Positions 8,502 through 16,688 of a stretch of DNA of 64,000 bases are shown here, piece by piece. The stretch is from JAFDCJ01 sp964527835 (GTDB taxonomy: Bacteria; Desulfobacterota; Desulfobacteria; Desulfobacterales; JAFDCJ01): positions 1-64,000 of the forward strand of contig CAZGNV010000017.1 of NCBI GenBank assembly GCA_964527835.1, given 5' to 3'. Both the position numbers and the translations under genes were made by a program. Numbering within the stretch: the stretch's first letter is position 1; each line of letters starts with the position of its first letter. The notes under the pieces were generated by a model, which had not been told where the DNA came from, searched no databases, and saw only the letters and a list, made by a program, of their open reading frames with translations.

Positions 8502-8933
8502 TTATTGTGCCGCCACCTGCAACCGGCACCAGGCATACAGGGCGTCATAGACCTCAAACTGGCGCTCGATGTTTTCCAGGTCCTCCGGGAAGCGGAGGCT
8601 GTAGCCCACGGCGATGGCTTCAAAGCCGGCTGCCAGGGGGTCGTTTTCCGGCCGGTTGGTGTCGGCGGCGTTGATGACTTTGGCCATCCTGAGAAGCGCC
8701 GGGTCTGTGAGGCCGTATTCCTGGATGATGACGTCGAAGGTGCACAGATCATCGCGGTGGTGAAGCTCGGCTCCCGGGGTGTCAAAGGCAATCGCGTTTT
8801 GTCTGCCGGCGGTCTCCAGCACCCGGCTTTTGGGCACGAATAAAAATTCGGCCGCCGAATCGATAAAGCGGGTGATCAGCCAGGGGCAGGCCACGCGGTC
8901 CACGTGCACGTGGGATCGGGTAATCCATTTCAT
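8502..8933 (-). CDS. ChrB C-terminal domain-like protein
   Basis: A 143-residue stand-alone version of the ChrB C-terminal domain. WITRSHVHVDRVACPWLITRF at the start (in part) closely parallels WVTRPNVYVDRVACGWLIRRF in the full ChrB encoded at 9284-10258. HHRDDLCTFDVIIQEYGL parallels HQGDKCTFETMVAQFGI. The domain is found in chromate-resistance regulators and sensors and has conserved Cys/His residues that could bind metal or oxyanion. The ATG at 8933 has AGGAG seven bases upstream; the preceding gene stops at 8936, so the two are coupled. The separate N-terminal domain of ChrB is missing, which makes regulation of DNA by this copy unlikely. Confidence 0.8.
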   Translation of the reverse strand: MKWITRSHVHVDRVACPWLITRFIDSAAEFLFVPKSRVLETAGRQNAIAFDTPGAELHHRDDLCTFDVIIQEYGLTDPALLRMAKVINAADTNRPENDPLAAGFEAIAVGYSLRFPEDLENIERQFEVYDALYAWCRLQVAAQ

Positions 8934-8935
8934 GG

Positions 8936-9241
8936 TCACTCTCCTTTTGTGCTGCCGGGTCGGGCCGCACCGAAATAGGCCAGGGTGGTGTCAACCATCT
9001 CCCGGATGTCGTCAACCAGGTGGTTGAACCGGGCGTTGACGTCATCGCTGAGGTGCCGGACATATTCCCGGGCGGCTTCTTCGCCGTATTGGTCCTCGAA
9101 CATGCGGGCGAATTCCAGGATCCTGTTGAGATCGTGTCTTTCGGCTTTTTTTTCAGGATCATCGATCCATTCGTGGACCTGGCGATACTCCTTTCCCGTT
9201 CTTGCAAGACTCGTTTGAATGTGTTTTTCGATTGCAGGCAT
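8936..9241 (-). CDS. Small helical protein of unknown function in the ChrB operon
   Basis: A 101-residue hydrophilic protein rich in Glu, Arg and Asp and predicted helical throughout, without cysteine, signal peptide or membrane segment. I do not recognise the family. The ATG at 9241 has AAGGAGA seven bases upstream, which fits better than the upstream extension. It lies between ChrB (43 bases upstream) and the ChrB C-domain-like gene, whose start it nearly touches, so it is most likely cotranscribed with them. YGEEAAREYVRHLSDDVNARF and DDIREMVDTTLAYFG are the most distinctive stretches (in part). Confidence 0.65.
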   Translation of the reverse strand: MPAIEKHIQTSLARTGKEYRQVHEWIDDPEKKAERHDLNRILEFARMFEDQYGEEAAREYVRHLSDDVNARFNHLVDDIREMVDTTLAYFGAARPGSTKGE

Positions 9242-9283
9242 GGCATATCTCCTTTGCGGTGATAGGGCCGGCACCCGTTGAAC

Positions 9284-10258
9284 TCAACGGTTTTTGCGGC
9301 CTTTAAAATAAGCGTACAGGTTGTCGAAGATTTCGGCGCCGCGTTGCATGCGTTGGTCGTCTGCGCTGCAAGCCCGCACCGTTGCCGCTAGCACCACCCC
9401 CAGGCCGACGGCCTCCGGTCGGGCGAATTTTCCGTCTTTGAGGTCGATGTCGTGGACAATTTCCGCTATCAGCTTCAGGGCTTCGTCGGCGATCCCGAAC
9501 TGCGCGACCATGGTCTCAAAAGTGCACTTGTCGCCCTGGTGGGTGAATTCGGCCGCCAGCATGTCAAAGCGGATTTCATTTTTTTTAGGGGCATACCTGG
9601 GAGTCCCAACAAATTTGAACCTGGCCTCCGGGTCGATGAAGCGCCTGATAAGCCAGCCGCAGGCAACCCTGTCGACGTAAACGTTGGGACGAGTGACCCA
9701 GGTTTTGCCCCTGAATTGTTTGATGTCCTTGCCGCTGGCGCTTTTTTGCCGCTCACCGCTTAACCGTGATACCAGATCCGTCATGGCCTTTTCGGCAATA
9801 TTTTTCTGGGGGGCCGAAAAAAAATCAACGGCCTCGATATCTTCAAGCCTTTTGTGAAGGCGGGCCGCCCGAGCCTTGAATTTGGGGCTCAACTCACCAT
9901 CGGCGGCGCTATCCCCCTGTTCCAGGTCACGATGCAGGGCATGGATTTGTTCCATGAGTTTTTCATAATCCGCCTTGCGGGCGTCCTGAAACAGGGCGAC
10001 GATCTGGCCATCGGAAAGTCCTTCCATGAAACGCACCTCACACAGGTTGGCATCTCCCCCGCCGGCGACAATTTCCTTGAGGATCCAGCCGAAGTCCTCA
10101 TAGGTTTGCTCCCCGTAAGGCAGCACGTAAACTGAGGGTTTGATGGTGATCGCCCCGGCCTGCCGCAGTCGCCGCCAGATTTTCACTCGAAAATAATCCG
10201 GTTTGGGAGGAATCTGGTGAATCAACAGCAGCCATCTGGCGGAAGACTTATCTTGCAT
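9284..10258 (-). CDS. chrB: ChrB-type chromate resistance protein
   Basis: A 324-residue protein with both ChrB domains. The N-terminal ChrB-N region starts WLLLIHQIPPKPDYFRVKIW and continues to about residue 150. The C-terminal region starts near residue 190 with TWVTRPNVYVDRVACGWLIRRF (in part) and contains HQGDKCTFETMVAQFGI. ChrB proteins act as chromate-responsive regulators or sensors in chromate-resistance operons. It heads a minus-strand group with a small helical protein, a second ChrB-C protein and an MFS transporter, and its promoter carries a TGTTATA/TATAACA inverted repeat. Whether chromate is the true effector in this anaerobe is inference. Confidence 0.82.
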   Translation of the reverse strand: MQDKSSARWLLLIHQIPPKPDYFRVKIWRRLRQAGAITIKPSVYVLPYGEQTYEDFGWILKEIVAGGGDANLCEVRFMEGLSDGQIVALFQDARKADYEKLMEQIHALHRDLEQGDSAADGELSPKFKARAARLHKRLEDIEAVDFFSAPQKNIAEKAMTDLVSRLSGERQKSASGKDIKQFRGKTWVTRPNVYVDRVACGWLIRRFIDPEARFKFVGTPRYAPKKNEIRFDMLAAEFTHQGDKCTFETMVAQFGIADEALKLIAEIVHDIDLKDGKFARPEAVGLGVVLAATVRACSADDQRMQRGAEIFDNLYAYFKGRKNR

Positions 10259-10277
10259 TCCAAATATCCCTAAACAA

Positions 10278-10315
10278 TTGTTATATAATTATTATAACAG
10301 TTGAATCATTGTCAA
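10278..10315 (-). promoter_or_regulatory. Putative chrB promoter and operator
   Basis: An inverted repeat TGTTATA (10279-10285) ... TATAACA (10293-10299) lies about 20 bases upstream of the chrB start, and a TTGACA box is read on the minus strand at 10315-10310. The repeat overlaps the AT-rich -10 region, consistent with autoregulation. The same half-site motif occurs in the toxin-antitoxin promoter at 10482-10491. Confidence 0.5.
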
Positions 10316-10463
10316 GGATTTTAATTCTTCCTTCCCTCAAGCGCCTTATATAACACGCAACCCTCACAGCGCTTTTTCCGAAAAGGGTTGATGGCGCTCA
10401 AAATTCACTTCTTACGGTTGTGTCCTGTATTTTGGCCGCTATGCGAAATCTGGGGGATAAAAC

Positions 10464-10492
10464 TTGACGCCCCTTATTGATTGTTATAACAT
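10464..10492 (+). promoter_or_regulatory. Promoter of the AbrB/Doc toxin-antitoxin pair
   Basis: TTGACG at 10464-10469 is followed by 17 bases and TAACAT at 10487-10492. The palindrome TGTTATAACA (10482-10491) overlaps the -10 box. Autorepression by the AbrB-type antitoxin is the usual arrangement for such pairs. Confidence 0.5.
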
Positions 10493-10524
10493 ATGTATAA
10501 ACATTTATGGGGGAGGGCATGATC

Positions 10525-10755
10525 ATGCTGGCTTTAAAAATCCGAAAAATTGGGAACTCCCTGGGTATCGTGCTGCCAAAAGAGGCGCTGTCCCGGTTAA
10601 AAGTGGCAGAAGGTGATACCGTGTACATGACGGATTCAAAAGACGACGCTTTCAGGTTGACGGCTTTAAACGAACAATTCCCGGACCAGATGAAAGAGGC
10701 CGAACGGATCATGCGTGAAGATCGAGATGTCCTCCATGAACTTGCCAGGAGATAA
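10525..10755 (+). CDS. AbrB/MazE-type antitoxin
   Basis: A 76-residue SpoVT/AbrB-fold protein. LALKIRKIGNSLGIVLPKEA at residues 2-21 is the classic swapped-hairpin DNA-binding signature with the NSLGIVLPKE core. The acidic and helical C-terminus is typical of the toxin-neutralising tail. I chose the ATG at 10525 because GGAGG lies eight bases upstream; ATGs at 10507 and 10519 are alternatives. It overlaps the following Doc toxin gene, so the two are translationally coupled. The role as antitoxin and autorepressor is inferred from pairing. Confidence 0.85.
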   Translation: MLALKIRKIGNSLGIVLPKEALSRLKVAEGDTVYMTDSKDDAFRLTALNEQFPDQMKEAERIMREDRDVLHELARR

Positions 10756-11149
10756 AACGGAGTGGAAATGGATCGACCTGGAGGTTGTACTTGCCATCCA
10801 CGACCAGCAGATTGCTGAGCATGGCGGGACAGACGGGGTGCGGGACAGGGGCTTGATCGAAAGCACCTTGGCTCGGCCCAGGAATCTTGCAGGCCATTCA
10901 AAGTCCGATGTTTTCGATCTTGCGGCTGAATACGGCTATGGCATTGCCCGCAGCCATAGGTTCATCGATGGGAATAAACGCACCGCCTACGTGGTGACGG
11001 TGCTTTTTCTTCGCCTCAACGGTCACGATCTGACGGCACCAGCTGTTCAACGGGTTATCGCTTTTGAAAAACTGGGCCATGGTAAGCTCACACCGCGTGA
11101 TTTTGCCAAGTGGCTTCGGCGTCACGCAAAGCCCCTTGAGCAGCGCTGA
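10736..11149 (+). CDS. doc: Doc-type death-on-curing toxin (Fic fold)
   Basis: A 137-residue Fic/Doc protein with the active-site motif HRFIDGNKRTAY at residues 74-85, which matches HxFx(D/N)GNKR. Doc toxins are kinases that phosphorylate EF-Tu and stop translation. The leading part IHDQQIAEHGGTDGVRDRGL is characteristic of the Doc subfamily. Starts at 10715 (GTG) and 10727 (ATG) are also open; all overlap the antitoxin gene. All catalytic residues expected for activity are present, so the toxin looks intact. Confidence 0.9.
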   Translation: MNLPGDKTEWKWIDLEVVLAIHDQQIAEHGGTDGVRDRGLIESTLARPRNLAGHSKSDVFDLAAEYGYGIARSHRFIDGNKRTAYVVTVLFLRLNGHDLTAPAVQRVIAFEKLGHGKLTPRDFAKWLRRHAKPLEQR

Positions 11150-11161
11150 TTTACGGTTTCA

Positions 11162-12316
11162 CTATTTCCCGTACATGCTGGCCGCGCATTCATTCTTGCC
11201 CAGGTCCATGATCTCCTGCTCCTCGTCATCGGGCTTGAGCAGGCCCGCATTGACTTTGCGGATTTGCGCATACTCTTCGGGCTGCGGGCGCATGTGGTCC
11301 TTGATGAAGCGAATAAAGTCGTCTTCGGAATCAATCCCGTAAATGTCCGCATTTTTCCTGCGAATGCTGCCCAGGGTATCCATGAAAATCTGATCGGCGT
11401 TGGCCTCCTCCCAGTCCACGTAGTGTCCCGGCAAAACCAGCAGATCGTCCGCCAGGGCGGCAATTTTGTTTTTGATAGTGGCAAACAGCAATCGGGACCA
11501 CTCTTCGACCATGCCCCCCAGATCAGGACGTCCGATGGATTTGATGAACACCGCATCCCCGGAAACCAGGTATTTGCCGTCCACCAGAAACGAGGTGCTT
11601 CCCGGTGTGTGCCCCGGGGTGTGGATGGCCTTGATTTGCGGGCCGCCCTTGGCGAAGGAGAAAACCTGCTGATCCGCCACCGGCTGGAACTCGAAGGCCG
11701 CCCCTTTAAAATCATCCGGATGGCCGACGATCTGAGCCCCGCTGTCGGCGGCAATCTGCTGGCTGCCGGAAATATAGTCGGCCTGCAGATGGGTTTCAAC
11801 CGAGCGGATGATCCGGGCATCATTGGCGGCGGCAAAATCCTCGTAAAAAGCGGCGTTTCTGGATGGATCGAACACCACCATTTCACCCCCATAAATAAGC
11901 CCGTAGCTGCATGACGCCTTGCCGGGACGGATAAACTGGTAAAAGCGGTACCCGTCGGCGCTGGCAAGCAGTTTGGGAGCCAGCAGGTTGCCCCAGGTTT
12001 TGATCCCTTCTTCGAGGTACTGGACATCGGTCCAGCCGTTTTTAACCAGGATTTCCCCCACGTATTTGGCGGACCCTTCCTTGGCGCAGACGATGCGAAT
12101 GCGCTCTTGCTTTGGAATCTCAACCCGTGCGACGGATTCATCTTCATACTCGATGAATTCGATATAGGGGATGTTGATCATCTTTGACAGGCAGGGGCCC
12201 TCGACTTTAAAACGCCCGAACTCTTCTTCATTGCGCACGTCGAGCAGGGTAAAATCATGCCCCGGCTGGGTGACCCACTCAAACAGATCCTGGGCCCGGT
12301 AAGATTTCAGTTCCAT
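11162..12316 (-). CDS. Rhodanese-metallo-beta-lactamase fusion, persulfide dioxygenase-like
   Basis: A 384-residue fusion. Residues 1-110 form a rhodanese domain with LLDVRNEEEFGRF and an active-site loop at Cys77 (VCAKEGSAKY). Residues 125-330 form an MBL domain similar to ETHE1/CstB persulfide dioxygenases, with HTPGHTPGSTSF and SGDAVF retained. The normal metal motif THxHADH is altered: ETHLQADYISG at 174-184 keeps His176 and Asp180 but has Gln178 and Tyr181 where histidines are expected. The protein may therefore be a sulfurtransferase with an altered metal site, or act on a different substrate. It is adjacent to acyl-CoA genes but convergent with the toxin pair. Confidence 0.82.
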   Translation of the reverse strand: MELKSYRAQDLFEWVTQPGHDFTLLDVRNEEEFGRFKVEGPCLSKMINIPYIEFIEYEDESVARVEIPKQERIRIVCAKEGSAKYVGEILVKNGWTDVQYLEEGIKTWGNLLAPKLLASADGYRFYQFIRPGKASCSYGLIYGGEMVVFDPSRNAAFYEDFAAANDARIIRSVETHLQADYISGSQQIAADSGAQIVGHPDDFKGAAFEFQPVADQQVFSFAKGGPQIKAIHTPGHTPGSTSFLVDGKYLVSGDAVFIKSIGRPDLGGMVEEWSRLLFATIKNKIAALADDLLVLPGHYVDWEEANADQIFMDTLGSIRRKNADIYGIDSEDDFIRFIKDHMRPQPEEYAQIRKVNAGLLKPDDEEQEIMDLGKNECAASMYGK

Positions 12317-12381
12317 GGTACGGCTCCTTTCTATAATTTTGTATTTAATGATGGAATCACGGCTTCAATTTCGCAGCTTTT

Positions 12382-13179
12382 TTATCGACCTTTAAACCGC
12401 GGTTTGCGTTTTTCCAGAAATGCCCGGCGTCCCTCATTGAGGTCTTCGCTGAGAAAAGCCTCGCGGGTGATGGCTTCGGCCCGGGCCAGCTTTTCCGGAT
12501 CCAGCGCCACGGACTCCAGCAGCAGGTTCAGCACCTGTTTGGTGCCTTTCAGCGCCAGGGGGGCATTGGCGGCAATATCGCCGGCCATGCGGCAGGTAAA
12601 TGATTCCAGTTCATCCGGGGCCACCAGGTAGTCCACCAGGCCAAGCTCCTTTAAACGCTGCCCCTCGTAAGTACGGGCGCTAAAAAAGATCTCGCGGGTA
12701 TTTCGCAATCCGATCACCTGGATGAAACGCTGCAGCCCGCTCCAGGGATACACCAGCCCGAGCCTGGCCGGCGGCATGCCCATGCGGACCGTGTCGGCTG
12801 CAATCCGGATGTCACAGCAAACCGACAGCTCGCAGCCGGCACCAAAGGCCAGGCCGTTGAGCATGGCAATCACCGGAAACGGATAATGGACAACCGCCCT
12901 GAAAAGCGCCTCCACCGGGCTGAGGGTCTTTAACTGCGCGTCCACATCCGGTGTATCCACAGTCGGCAATGAGCCGATGTCATAACCCGAGCAAAAAGCC
13001 TGATCGCCCGCCCCCCGGATGATGACCGCCCGCACGCCATCGTCTGCGGCCAGCTCTTTCAAAGTCTGCAGCAGTTTGTCAACCAGTTCGGGAGACAGGG
13101 AATTTTTCTTTTGCGGACGATTCAACGTCAGGGTGCATACATTACGCCGGATTTCGGTAAGCAGAATCTGATTTTCCAC
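12382..13179 (-). CDS. Enoyl-CoA hydratase/isomerase family protein
   Basis: A 265-residue crotonase. AFCSGYDIGS and LNGLAFGAGCELSVCCDI provide the two oxyanion-hole segments, and MPPARLGLVYPWSGLQRF lies where the second acidic residue is usually placed. The GTG at 13179 has CCAGGAG upstream and begins VENQILLTEIRRNVCTLTLN (a typical crotonase N-terminus); the 15-residue upstream extension looks non-coding. It probably hydrates or isomerises an enoyl-CoA in the same pathway as the adjacent acyl-CoA dehydrogenases. It is transcribed divergently from the carboxyltransferase gene. Confidence 0.87.
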   Translation of the reverse strand: MENQILLTEIRRNVCTLTLNRPQKKNSLSPELVDKLLQTLKELAADDGVRAVIIRGAGDQAFCSGYDIGSLPTVDTPDVDAQLKTLSPVEALFRAVVHYPFPVIAMLNGLAFGAGCELSVCCDIRIAADTVRMGMPPARLGLVYPWSGLQRFIQVIGLRNTREIFFSARTYEGQRLKELGLVDYLVAPDELESFTCRMAGDIAANAPLALKGTKQVLNLLLESVALDPEKLARAEAITREAFLSEDLNEGRRAFLEKRKPRFKGR

Positions 13180-13380
13180 GGACGCTCCTGGTTTTATCCC
13201 CGGCCAATAAACTCCACCCGCCAAATACGGCCGGATTTGCCGCTGGCATGATCAGGGTTTTGGTTAATCGACGCAATGAAACCGGTTGCCCGGCATCCGG
13301 TTGACTGGCATACAATAATGCACCCGCCGGTCGGATTCAATGCAGCTTTTTAATTTTTTGGCAAACAGACGGGTTAATGT

Positions 13381-13411
13381 TTGACAGCAACGAATTGTGT
13401 ACAGTATACGA
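13381..13411 (+). promoter_or_regulatory. Promoter with FCD-type operator upstream of the carboxyltransferase
   Basis: TTGACA at 13381-13386 is followed, after eight bases, by TTGTGTACAGTATACGA at 13395-13411, which matches the 7076 operator at 14 of 17 positions. The spacing between -35 box and operator is the same as at 7.1 kb. The operator overlaps the likely -10 (TATACG). Confidence 0.75.
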
Positions 13412-13450
13412 TATTCTTTAAGGTCAACTCAACACAAAGGATCGTGAAAA

Positions 13451-15013
13451 ATGACAGCACCCAAAACTCATCAGAACGAGCTCAAGCGGCTGGAAGAACT
13501 GGAAAAACGCGCGGAGATGGGCGGAGGCCCCAAGGCCATCGAGCGCCACCACAGCCGGGGCAAGCTGACCGCCCGCGAGCGGCTGGCTTTGCTGTATGAT
13601 CCGGGAAGTTTTGTCGAAGTTCACAAGCTGGCTGAAAGCCAGTCCGTTGATTTCGGCATGCAGGAAAAAAAAGTGCCTGGAGACGGTGTGGTCACCGGCT
13701 ATGGAACCATCGACGGGCGGCTGGTATTTGCCTATGCCCAGGACGTAACGGTGCTCGGCGGCTCGGTGGGAACGATCCATGGCCAGAAGATCTGCCGCAT
13801 CATGGACGAGGCCCTGAAAGTCAAGGCCCCCCTGGTGGCCCTCAACGATTCGGGCGGCGGACGGCTGCACGAGGGCTTTTTCGCCTCCAAGGGGGTGGCC
13901 GGCATGTTTTACCGCAACACGGCCGCCTCGGGGGTCATCCCCCAGATTACCGGCATGATGGGATCGAGCGCCGGCGTGGCGGTCTATTCCCCGGCCCTGA
14001 CCGATTTTATCGTCATGGTCAAAGGCCAGAGTCACATGGTGATTACCGGGCCGCACATCATCAAGGCGGTGACCGGTGAAGACATCAGCCTCGAAGAGCT
14101 GGGCGGCGCCAAGGTGCACAGCGAAGTCACCGGCCAGGCGCACTTTGTGGCTGACAGTGACCAGGAGTGTATCGAAATCATTAAAAAAATTCTCAGCTAC
14201 CTGCCCGCCAACAAGGACGAACAACCGCCGGTGGTCGCAACCGGCGATGACCCCGAGCGGGTCGAGGACAGTCTGGAGGAAATCGTACCGGCGGATTTCA
14301 AAAAATCCTACGACATGCGCCGGGTGATTACGACAGTCGTCGACCGGGATAGTTTTCTGGAAATCCTGCCCCGCTTTGCCCCCAACATTGTCATTGGCTT
14401 TGCCCGCCTGGATGGTGCCACCATCGGCATCGTGGCCAACCAGCCCCGCATCAAGGCGGGATGCCTGGACGTGGATGCATCCGACAAGGCCGCGCGCTTT
14501 ATCCGCTTTTGCGATGCTTTCAACATCCCGCTGATCAACTTTGTGGACGTGCCCGGCTATTTCCCGGGCGTGGCCCAGGAACGGGCCGGCATCATCCGCC
14601 ACGGCGCCAAGATGCTGTATGCGTACGCGGAGGCCACCGTTCCCAAAATCACCCTGGCCCTGCGCAAGGAATACGGCGGCGCGGTGATGGGCATGTGCTG
14701 TGTGGGCATGGGCGTCGACCTGATGCTGGCCTGGCCCATCGCCCAGCTGGTGGTGCTGGATACGGCCGCGGCGGTGAACCTGATTTTCCGCAAAGAAATT
14801 GCGGCCGCCGAAAACCCCGAAGAATTTCGCCGGCAAAAAATAGAGGAATACGACTACAAGTACTCCAATCCCTACCACGCGGCCTCCAACATGCTGGTGG
14901 ATGCCGTCATCCGGCCGCGCGAAACCCGGCCGCAGCTGATCAAGGCCTTGAAAATGCTCAAAAACAAGCAGCGCCCGCAACCCAGCAAACGGCATGGGAA
15001 TATACCGCTGTAA
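13451..15013 (+). CDS. Acyl-CoA carboxylase/decarboxylase carboxyltransferase subunit
   Basis: A 520-residue biotin-dependent carboxyltransferase of the propionyl-CoA carboxylase beta / methylmalonyl-CoA decarboxylase alpha family. The protein has the two crotonase-fold halves: GGSVGTIHGQKI and DSGGGRLHEGFF in the first, and FVDVPGYFPGVAQE and GGAVMGMCCVGMGVDLMLAW (in part) in the second. It transfers carboxyl between carboxybiotin and an acyl-CoA. No biotin carboxylase, biotin carrier or decarboxylase beta subunit is encoded in the window, so its partners must be elsewhere. It starts an operon with an acyl-CoA dehydrogenase 14 bases downstream, behind a promoter with the shared operator. Substrate unknown. 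Confidence 0.88.
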   Translation: MTAPKTHQNELKRLEELEKRAEMGGGPKAIERHHSRGKLTARERLALLYDPGSFVEVHKLAESQSVDFGMQEKKVPGDGVVTGYGTIDGRLVFAYAQDVTVLGGSVGTIHGQKICRIMDEALKVKAPLVALNDSGGGRLHEGFFASKGVAGMFYRNTAASGVIPQITGMMGSSAGVAVYSPALTDFIVMVKGQSHMVITGPHIIKAVTGEDISLEELGGAKVHSEVTGQAHFVADSDQECIEIIKKILSYLPANKDEQPPVVATGDDPERVEDSLEEIVPADFKKSYDMRRVITTVVDRDSFLEILPRFAPNIVIGFARLDGATIGIVANQPRIKAGCLDVDASDKAARFIRFCDAFNIPLINFVDVPGYFPGVAQERAGIIRHGAKMLYAYAEATVPKITLALRKEYGGAVMGMCCVGMGVDLMLAWPIAQLVVLDTAAAVNLIFRKEIAAAENPEEFRRQKIEEYDYKYSNPYHAASNMLVDAVIRPRETRPQLIKALKMLKNKQRPQPSKRHGNIPL

Positions 15014-15027
15014 GAAAGGACATCACC

Positions 15028-16176
15028 ATGGATTTCGACCTGACCAAAGAACAAAAAATCATTCAGCAGGCCGCCCGTGAATTTGCCCGCGGCGAATTCA
15101 CCGCCGTGGCCCGGGACCTGGACATCAACGAGGACTACCCTGAAAAAATCGTCCAAAAAGCACGCGAACTGGACCTCATCGGCCTTTTCATCCCCGAAGC
15201 CTACGGTGGGCCCGGCCTCGGGTTTCTGGAGCAGGCCATGGTGCTGGAGGAATTCTGGAAAGTGGATCCGGGCATCGGCCAGCAGCTCAGCTCGGTGACC
15301 TTCGGCGCCGAGGAACTGCTGCTTTTCGGCACCGAGGAGCAAAAAAAGAAATGGCTGCCGCCCCTGTTCGAAGGCAGCGCGGTCATGGGCTTTGCCATCA
15401 CCGAGCCGGATGCCGGCAGCGACACCGCCGCCGTGAGCACAACCGCGGTAAAAGACGGCGACGAGTATATCATCAACGGCAGCAAGGTGATGATCGGCAA
15501 CGGCACGGTGGGCACCTTCATGCTGGTCTTTTGCCTGACCAATCCCGAGGAGGAGCGAAAAACCGCCCGCCACAGCATCATCATCGTCGAAACCGACCGC
15601 GAAGGATACAAGGCCGATCCCATGCACGGCAAAATGGGTCTGCGGGCTTCGGACACTTCCGCCGTCTACTTCAACAACGTGCGGGTCCCCCAGGAAAACC
15701 TGCTGGGCACCGAAGGCCACGGGTTTATCCAGCTGATGAAATTTTTCGACCATTCCCGGGCTTACGTGGCCGGACACGGCGTCGGCCTGGCCCAGGGCGC
15801 CCTTGACATGGCCGTCAAACACGTCAAGGGCCGCCGGCAGTTCGGCCGTCCCATCGGCGCTTTTCAGGCCACCCAGTTCAAAATCGCCGAAATGGCCACC
15901 AAGGTGGAAACCGCACGCAACATGGTCTACAAGTCGGCCTGGCTGCTGGACAACGGCAAGGCGGACACCAAGCTGACCGCCATGGCCAAGCTGTATGCCT
16001 GCCACGTGGCCGTGGAAGTGGTCGACGAATCCCTGCAGCTTCACGGCGGCTACGGCTATTTCAACGACTACGACATCGAGCGCTTCTACCGCGCCGCCAA
16101 GGTGCTGGAAATCTACGAGGGCACCAAGGAGGTCGAAAAGATCGTCATCTCCCGGGAAATCCTGGGAAAACTGTAA
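15028..16176 (+). CDS. Acyl-CoA dehydrogenase
   Basis: A 382-residue acyl-CoA dehydrogenase. FAITEPDAGSDTAAV is the flavin/substrate loop, GRRQFGRPIGAFQATQF and LHGGYGYFNDYDIERFYR are family signatures, and IYEGTKEVEK carries the expected catalytic glutamate. The ATG at 15028 has AAGGA upstream and follows the carboxyltransferase stop by 14 bases, so the two are cotranscribed from the operator-controlled promoter. It introduces an alpha-beta double bond into an acyl-CoA and passes electrons to ETF. Chain specificity cannot be deduced. Confidence 0.92.
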   Translation: MDFDLTKEQKIIQQAAREFARGEFTAVARDLDINEDYPEKIVQKARELDLIGLFIPEAYGGPGLGFLEQAMVLEEFWKVDPGIGQQLSSVTFGAEELLLFGTEEQKKKWLPPLFEGSAVMGFAITEPDAGSDTAAVSTTAVKDGDEYIINGSKVMIGNGTVGTFMLVFCLTNPEEERKTARHSIIIVETDREGYKADPMHGKMGLRASDTSAVYFNNVRVPQENLLGTEGHGFIQLMKFFDHSRAYVAGHGVGLAQGALDMAVKHVKGRRQFGRPIGAFQATQFKIAEMATKVETARNMVYKSAWLLDNGKADTKLTAMAKLYACHVAVEVVDESLQLHGGYGYFNDYDIERFYRAAKVLEIYEGTKEVEKIVISREILGKL

Positions 16177-16308
16177 AAGAAAGATTAACACCCTTTTGAA
16201 AAAAAGAATGGATCGTATCTTTATTAGAGCGGCAATTAAACTTTATTAGCAAGGTTGACTAATACCTATTAATGCTCAATAATAACGCACACTCAGCAAA
16301 TCGACGAT

Positions 16309-16461
16309 ATGGGCAGAGCCGGCGAGAGCAAAGACAAGGCCATGCTCAAGCGGCTCAGGAAACTCGAAGCCCTGGACACAAAGGATCAAAAAACCATTTT
16401 GCACATACTCGACAGCCTGCTAAGAGACGCCAAAGCTAAAAAAGCCTACGCACCACAATAA
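16309..16461 (+). pseudogene. Remnant of an XRE-type regulator C-terminus
   Basis: An open stretch coding for MGRAGESKDKAMLKRLRKLE, then ALDTKDQKTILHILDSLLRDAK, ending at 16461, with weak upstream continuation ITHTQQIDD before a stop at 16270. It resembles the helical tail that follows the HTH of XRE regulators. The DNA-binding part is absent and no start signal is visible. I see nothing else in the 16177-16499 gap. It may be a decayed part of the neighbouring toxin-antitoxin locus. Confidence 0.4.
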
Positions 16462-16499
16462 TGGCTGTTTGCTTAATGGCCCCATTCGGAGATAAAAAC

Positions 16500-16688
16500 A
16501 TGCAAACCGAAAGCATTAAAAAGCAAGCCCAACGGCTCTTGAATAATTTACCGGAGTCGGCAACCTGGGAAGATTTGATGTATCACATCTATGTCCGGCA
16601 GGCCATAGATGCCGGCATCAAAGACAGCGATGCCGGCCGCACGCTGGATGTCAAGGAAGTGCGTAAAAAATTTGGTTTGCCAGCATGA
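16500..16688 (+). CDS. Antitoxin of a ParE-type pair
   Basis: A 62-residue helical protein beginning MQTESIKKQAQRLLNNLPES, with WEDLMYHIYVRQAIDAGI in the middle. This matches the short antitoxin-like proteins that precede ParE/RelE toxins. I used the ATG at 16500; the open frame to 16461 has no ribosome site. It overlaps the toxin gene by four bases (ATGA), the usual coupling for these pairs. It has no obvious DNA-binding domain, so autoregulation may depend on the complex or be absent. Confidence 0.75.
   Translation: MQTESIKKQAQRLLNNLPESATWEDLMYHIYVRQAIDAGIKDSDAGRTLDVKEVRKKFGLPA

Noticed and set aside
13424..14995. A 523-codon minus-strand open frame over the carboxyltransferase
   Set aside because: Exact antisense shadow of the carboxyltransferase gene, which has full family motifs.
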